From Weeksellaceae bacterium (GTDB lineage: Bacteria; Bacteroidota; Bacteroidia; Flavobacteriales; Weeksellaceae), in NCBI GenBank assembly GCA_949788275.1, contig OX460916.1, forward strand, positions 1,116,001 through 1,180,000: DNA of 64,000 bases, read 5' to 3'. How positions within the stretch are numbered: position 1 is the first letter of the stretch; the number at the start of each line of letters is the position of its first letter. Below are positions 61,966 through 64,000 of the stretch, piece by piece. The position numbers and the translations under genes were made by a program. The notes beneath the pieces were generated by a model. The model was given only the letters and a program-made list of their open reading frames with translations. It was not told where the DNA came from and made no database searches.

Positions 61966-62808
61966 ATGAAAAAACTATTTATCTCATTCGCTTTATTTTG
62001 TTTATCACAAGCAAATGCACAAGTAGGAATAAATACAGACTCTGCACATCCAAGTGCAGCCTTAGAAATTGCACATCCAAGTAAAGATCAAAAAGGCGGT
62101 TTACTAATACCCACTGTATACCTTAAAAATAGAACAGATGGAGCACAAACTTCTGAAATGCCTGCTACAGGCGATATAAAAGGACCTGCCAAAGGATTAG
62201 TCGTTTATCATTTCGATGACGGTAGACCGAATAGTAGACGATCAATGGTTGATGGACTTTACGTTAATCTAGGTGAACCAGAAAGTCCAAATTGGAGTTT
62301 AATGTCTTTTCCCTATTCACCACATACCACCTTCATTCAAATGACCTATGGAACAAATGATCGAGAAACATTGTATGATAAAGGAAGTGGGCTGGTTACA
62401 GGAGATGGCTATTGCTTTGGCGGAGATGACTTTCGGATCACACCTCCTTACCGAGGAGCATTTAACTATATGCTCGAAGTACGATTAGAATCGGATTCAT
62501 CGGAGGCAGGACATTATATACTGGAAAGTACGATACATGAATACGACGGTAATAACGCAAATCCTGGTGGTACTCCAGTGCAACGCGTTACAGCCTTGCC
62601 ATTTTATAGAGAAGATAGATTACCCGGATTTGTAAACACAACATCTATATTGATGCCTTTTGATCCGATCTATGCTAAAAGCAATTTTAAGGTCTGTATA
62701 AAAATAAAAGAAATCTACCCGCAGCGCGATATTCTGAATAACGTAAAGATCTCGCGATTTGGCTTAACCGCCTCACGAGTTGAGACTGTAGGTGCTTTTT
62801 CTGATTAA
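61966..62808 (+). CDS. Predicted secreted protein of unknown function
   Basis: 280 residues from the second in-frame ATG; a signal peptide MKKLFISFALFCLSQANAQ starts there, so the first ATG (61930) is not preferred. The mature start QVGINTDSAHPSAALEIAHP is a frequent opening of Bacteroidota surface and tail-like proteins. The rest is strand-rich with GDIKGPAKGLVVYHFDDGRP and TYGTNDRETLYDKGSGLVTGDGYCFGGDDFRI. No T9SS C-terminal signal is visible. Lone gene, convergent with porV. The preceding 61646-61965 has no gene I can support. Confidence 0.65.
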   Translation: MKKLFISFALFCLSQANAQVGINTDSAHPSAALEIAHPSKDQKGGLLIPTVYLKNRTDGAQTSEMPATGDIKGPAKGLVVYHFDDGRPNSRRSMVDGLYVNLGEPESPNWSLMSFPYSPHTTFIQMTYGTNDRETLYDKGSGLVTGDGYCFGGDDFRITPPYRGAFNYMLEVRLESDSSEAGHYILESTIHEYDGNNANPGGTPVQRVTALPFYREDRLPGFVNTTSILMPFDPIYAKSNFKVCIKIKEIYPQRDILNNVKISRFGLTASRVETVGAFSD

Positions 62809-62812
62809 TATA

Positions 62813-62844
62813 AAAGGGAGAAAAGTATATACTTTTCTCCCTTT
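62813..62844. terminator. Perfect 32-bp palindrome, bidirectional terminator
   Basis: AAAGGGAGAAAAGTAT directly followed by its reverse complement, with no spacer. Located between the convergent 61966 gene and porV; A- and T-rich ends allow termination in both directions. Confidence 0.88.
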
Positions 62845-62885
62845 GTATTGTTAAGGACAAACCATCCTTTATATGATTAACGAGT

Positions 62886-64000
62886 TTAGTAATCGTAATT
62901 ATTTTGGGTTTCACCACCAAAGTTCCAAGCCACACCAAAGCGAAGGGTATTCTCTAAGGCATTATTGGTTTTAGACATTGGAATTAAGTAAGAGAAATCA
63001 ATACCAAATGAATTGTATTTTAAACCAGCTCCTAGTGTAAGGTGTTGGCGATCTCCTTTCATAGGACTCTCATGAAAATATCCAGCACGAATAAATAGCG
63101 CATCGTTATATGAATACTCTGCTCCTACCGAATACATAATCTCTTTCATTTTCTCACTTCCACCACCTGGTGCTTTACCAAAAGAGCTAAAGATTCCATC
63201 CATAACCCCTTTATTAGGGATATAACGAACACCTTCTTCATCATATTCCGGCGTAGGAACTAAAAGTTTAGAAAATTCCGTACTAACACCTACTTTATTA
63301 AAATCATCAAATTTAAAGTCATATCCTACCCCTAAACGTAAAGTTGTCGGTAGGTAAGCCGAATTTTCTTCTGAATTTGAATAATCTAGTTTAGGGCCAA
63401 TATTCGCTATTTGAAAACCAGCACGAAGCTTTCCATCAAAATTATTGGTACTCATGGTCTCCGACTGATAATATCCTGCAATATCTACCCCAAAAGTATT
63501 TGCTGGTTGTACTGTTGCATCGTTGATACCATTGAATAAATCAGAACGTATAAAACGACCAGTAACAGCCATCGAGTAATTATCTGATAAACGTAAACCA
63601 TATGATAAATCAATAGAGAACTCATTGGGTTTAGCCATCCCTTCATTTTGAATTTGACCAGTAGCCGCATTTAGGCTATTCAATTCAATTTCACCAATAT
63701 TAAAGTAATAAATACTAGCGGCTAACGTACTCCGTTCATCCGTTCCTAAAAAGGTAAAATAACTCGCATTTAATAAAAAGACATCGCTCGTTAATGAACT
63801 CATATACGGAGTATAGGTGAAAGCAACGCCTGAATAATCCTTACTAAATGGATATTTTGCTGCATTCCAGTACTGAGAAAAGTTATCTGGGGATGTAGCA
63901 ACCCCTTGATCTCCTAAACCACCTGCTCGAGCATCTGGAGAGATACGAAGAAACGGAGCTCCAGTAAGAATAGGATTCGGTTCATCTTTTCTCTCTTGAC
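62886..64000 (-). CDS. porV: Type IX secretion outer-membrane protein PorV, C-terminal part (runs off the right edge)
   Basis: At least 371 residues are visible, N-terminus outside the window. PorV is the outer-membrane shuttle/attachment component of the type IX secretion system and links substrates to the cell surface. The visible part begins with the mature-start motif GAPFLRISPDARAGGLGDQGVATSPDNFSQYWNAAKYPF, the classical PorV hallmark, then YSGVAFTYTPYM and barrel strands to the last residues FGVAWNFGGETQNNYDY. Annotations starting at the internal ATG (63803) would be truncated. PorU and other T9SS genes would be expected upstream beyond the edge. Confidence 0.94.
   Translation of the reverse strand, partial: QERKDEPNPILTGAPFLRISPDARAGGLGDQGVATSPDNFSQYWNAAKYPFSKDYSGVAFTYTPYMSSLTSDVFLLNASYFTFLGTDERSTLAASIYYFNIGEIELNSLNAATGQIQNEGMAKPNEFSIDLSYGLRLSDNYSMAVTGRFIRSDLFNGINDATVQPANTFGVDIAGYYQSETMSTNNFDGKLRAGFQIANIGPKLDYSNSEENSAYLPTTLRLGVGYDFKFDDFNKVGVSTEFSKLLVPTPEYDEEGVRYIPNKGVMDGIFSSFGKAPGGGSEKMKEIMYSVGAEYSYNDALFIRAGYFHESPMKGDRQHLTLGAGLKYNSFGIDFSYLIPMSKTNNALENTLRFGVAWNFGGETQNNYDY

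Overview
The window is chromosomal DNA from a member of the Bacteroidota, class Flavobacteriia, most likely the Flavobacteriaceae/Weeksellaceae group. The evidence is low GC content, promoters with the Bacteroidota -7 box TAnnTTTG, type IX secretion genes (PorV at the right edge, a PorV-like protein at 15.4 kb, PorD/DUF4835 at 47.7 kb), a PafA-type alkaline phosphatase, a Rpb6-like omega subunit and many outer-membrane barrels. I cannot name a species. I saw no rRNA, tRNA, CRISPR array or complete insertion sequence.

Layout. 0-2.5 kb: leftward parA-parB-DUF5683-dapB operon. 2.6-5.3 kb: arginine decarboxylase and a deoxyhypusine-synthase-like protein, behind a long leader with a 45-codon reading frame. 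5.5-10.5 kb: asnB and DUF493, then a repeat-rich stretch with a polyamine-acetyltransferase-like GNAT. 10.5-15.3 kb: leftward housekeeping genes (PepSY membrane protein, miaA, YkvA, FAH hydrolase, exonuclease, pssA). 15.3-24.6 kb: PorV-like protein, oxidoreductase, sulfurtransferase, pafA, two small stress-type proteins, fumC. 24.7-32.2 kb: ffh, copper ATPase with an HMA-AraC regulator, photolyase, cytochrome c peroxidase. 32.3-33.1 kb: wreck of an Rhs-type gene with a small membrane protein. 33.2-41.6 kb: nitroreductase, drug exporter, LuxR regulator, secreted proteins, a candidate toxin-antitoxin pair. 41.9-50.2 kb: two-gene 5'-nucleotidase, then dapA, ftnA, bamD, rpoZ, coaBC, porD, recN. 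51.4-64 kb: nucleoside phosphorylase, SUI1, HAD hydrolase, a duplicated 178-bp segment flanking an outer-membrane receptor, ligA, OsmC, pirin and porV.

The most unusual content is between the genes. Seven dispersed elements of about 93-144 bp (5.5, 8.7, 19.9, 30.8, 50.4, 56.9 and 60.2 kb) share short conserved blocks and the same predicted fold: a closing helix, a 5' hairpin and a second hairpin. The helix sequences differ between copies but remain complementary, and six of the seven second-hairpin loops are 32-36 nt long with unrelated sequence. This pattern of compensatory change points to a structured RNA, or to a hairpin DNA substrate of a mobile element.

Other leads are the possible arginine/polyamine-sensing leader of speA; a recent 178-bp duplication bracketing an AT-rich receptor gene; an Rhs tip relic with an intact small membrane gene; and several arrays and palindromes without an assigned role. 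All functions are inferred by reading the sequence; no database search or folding program was run.
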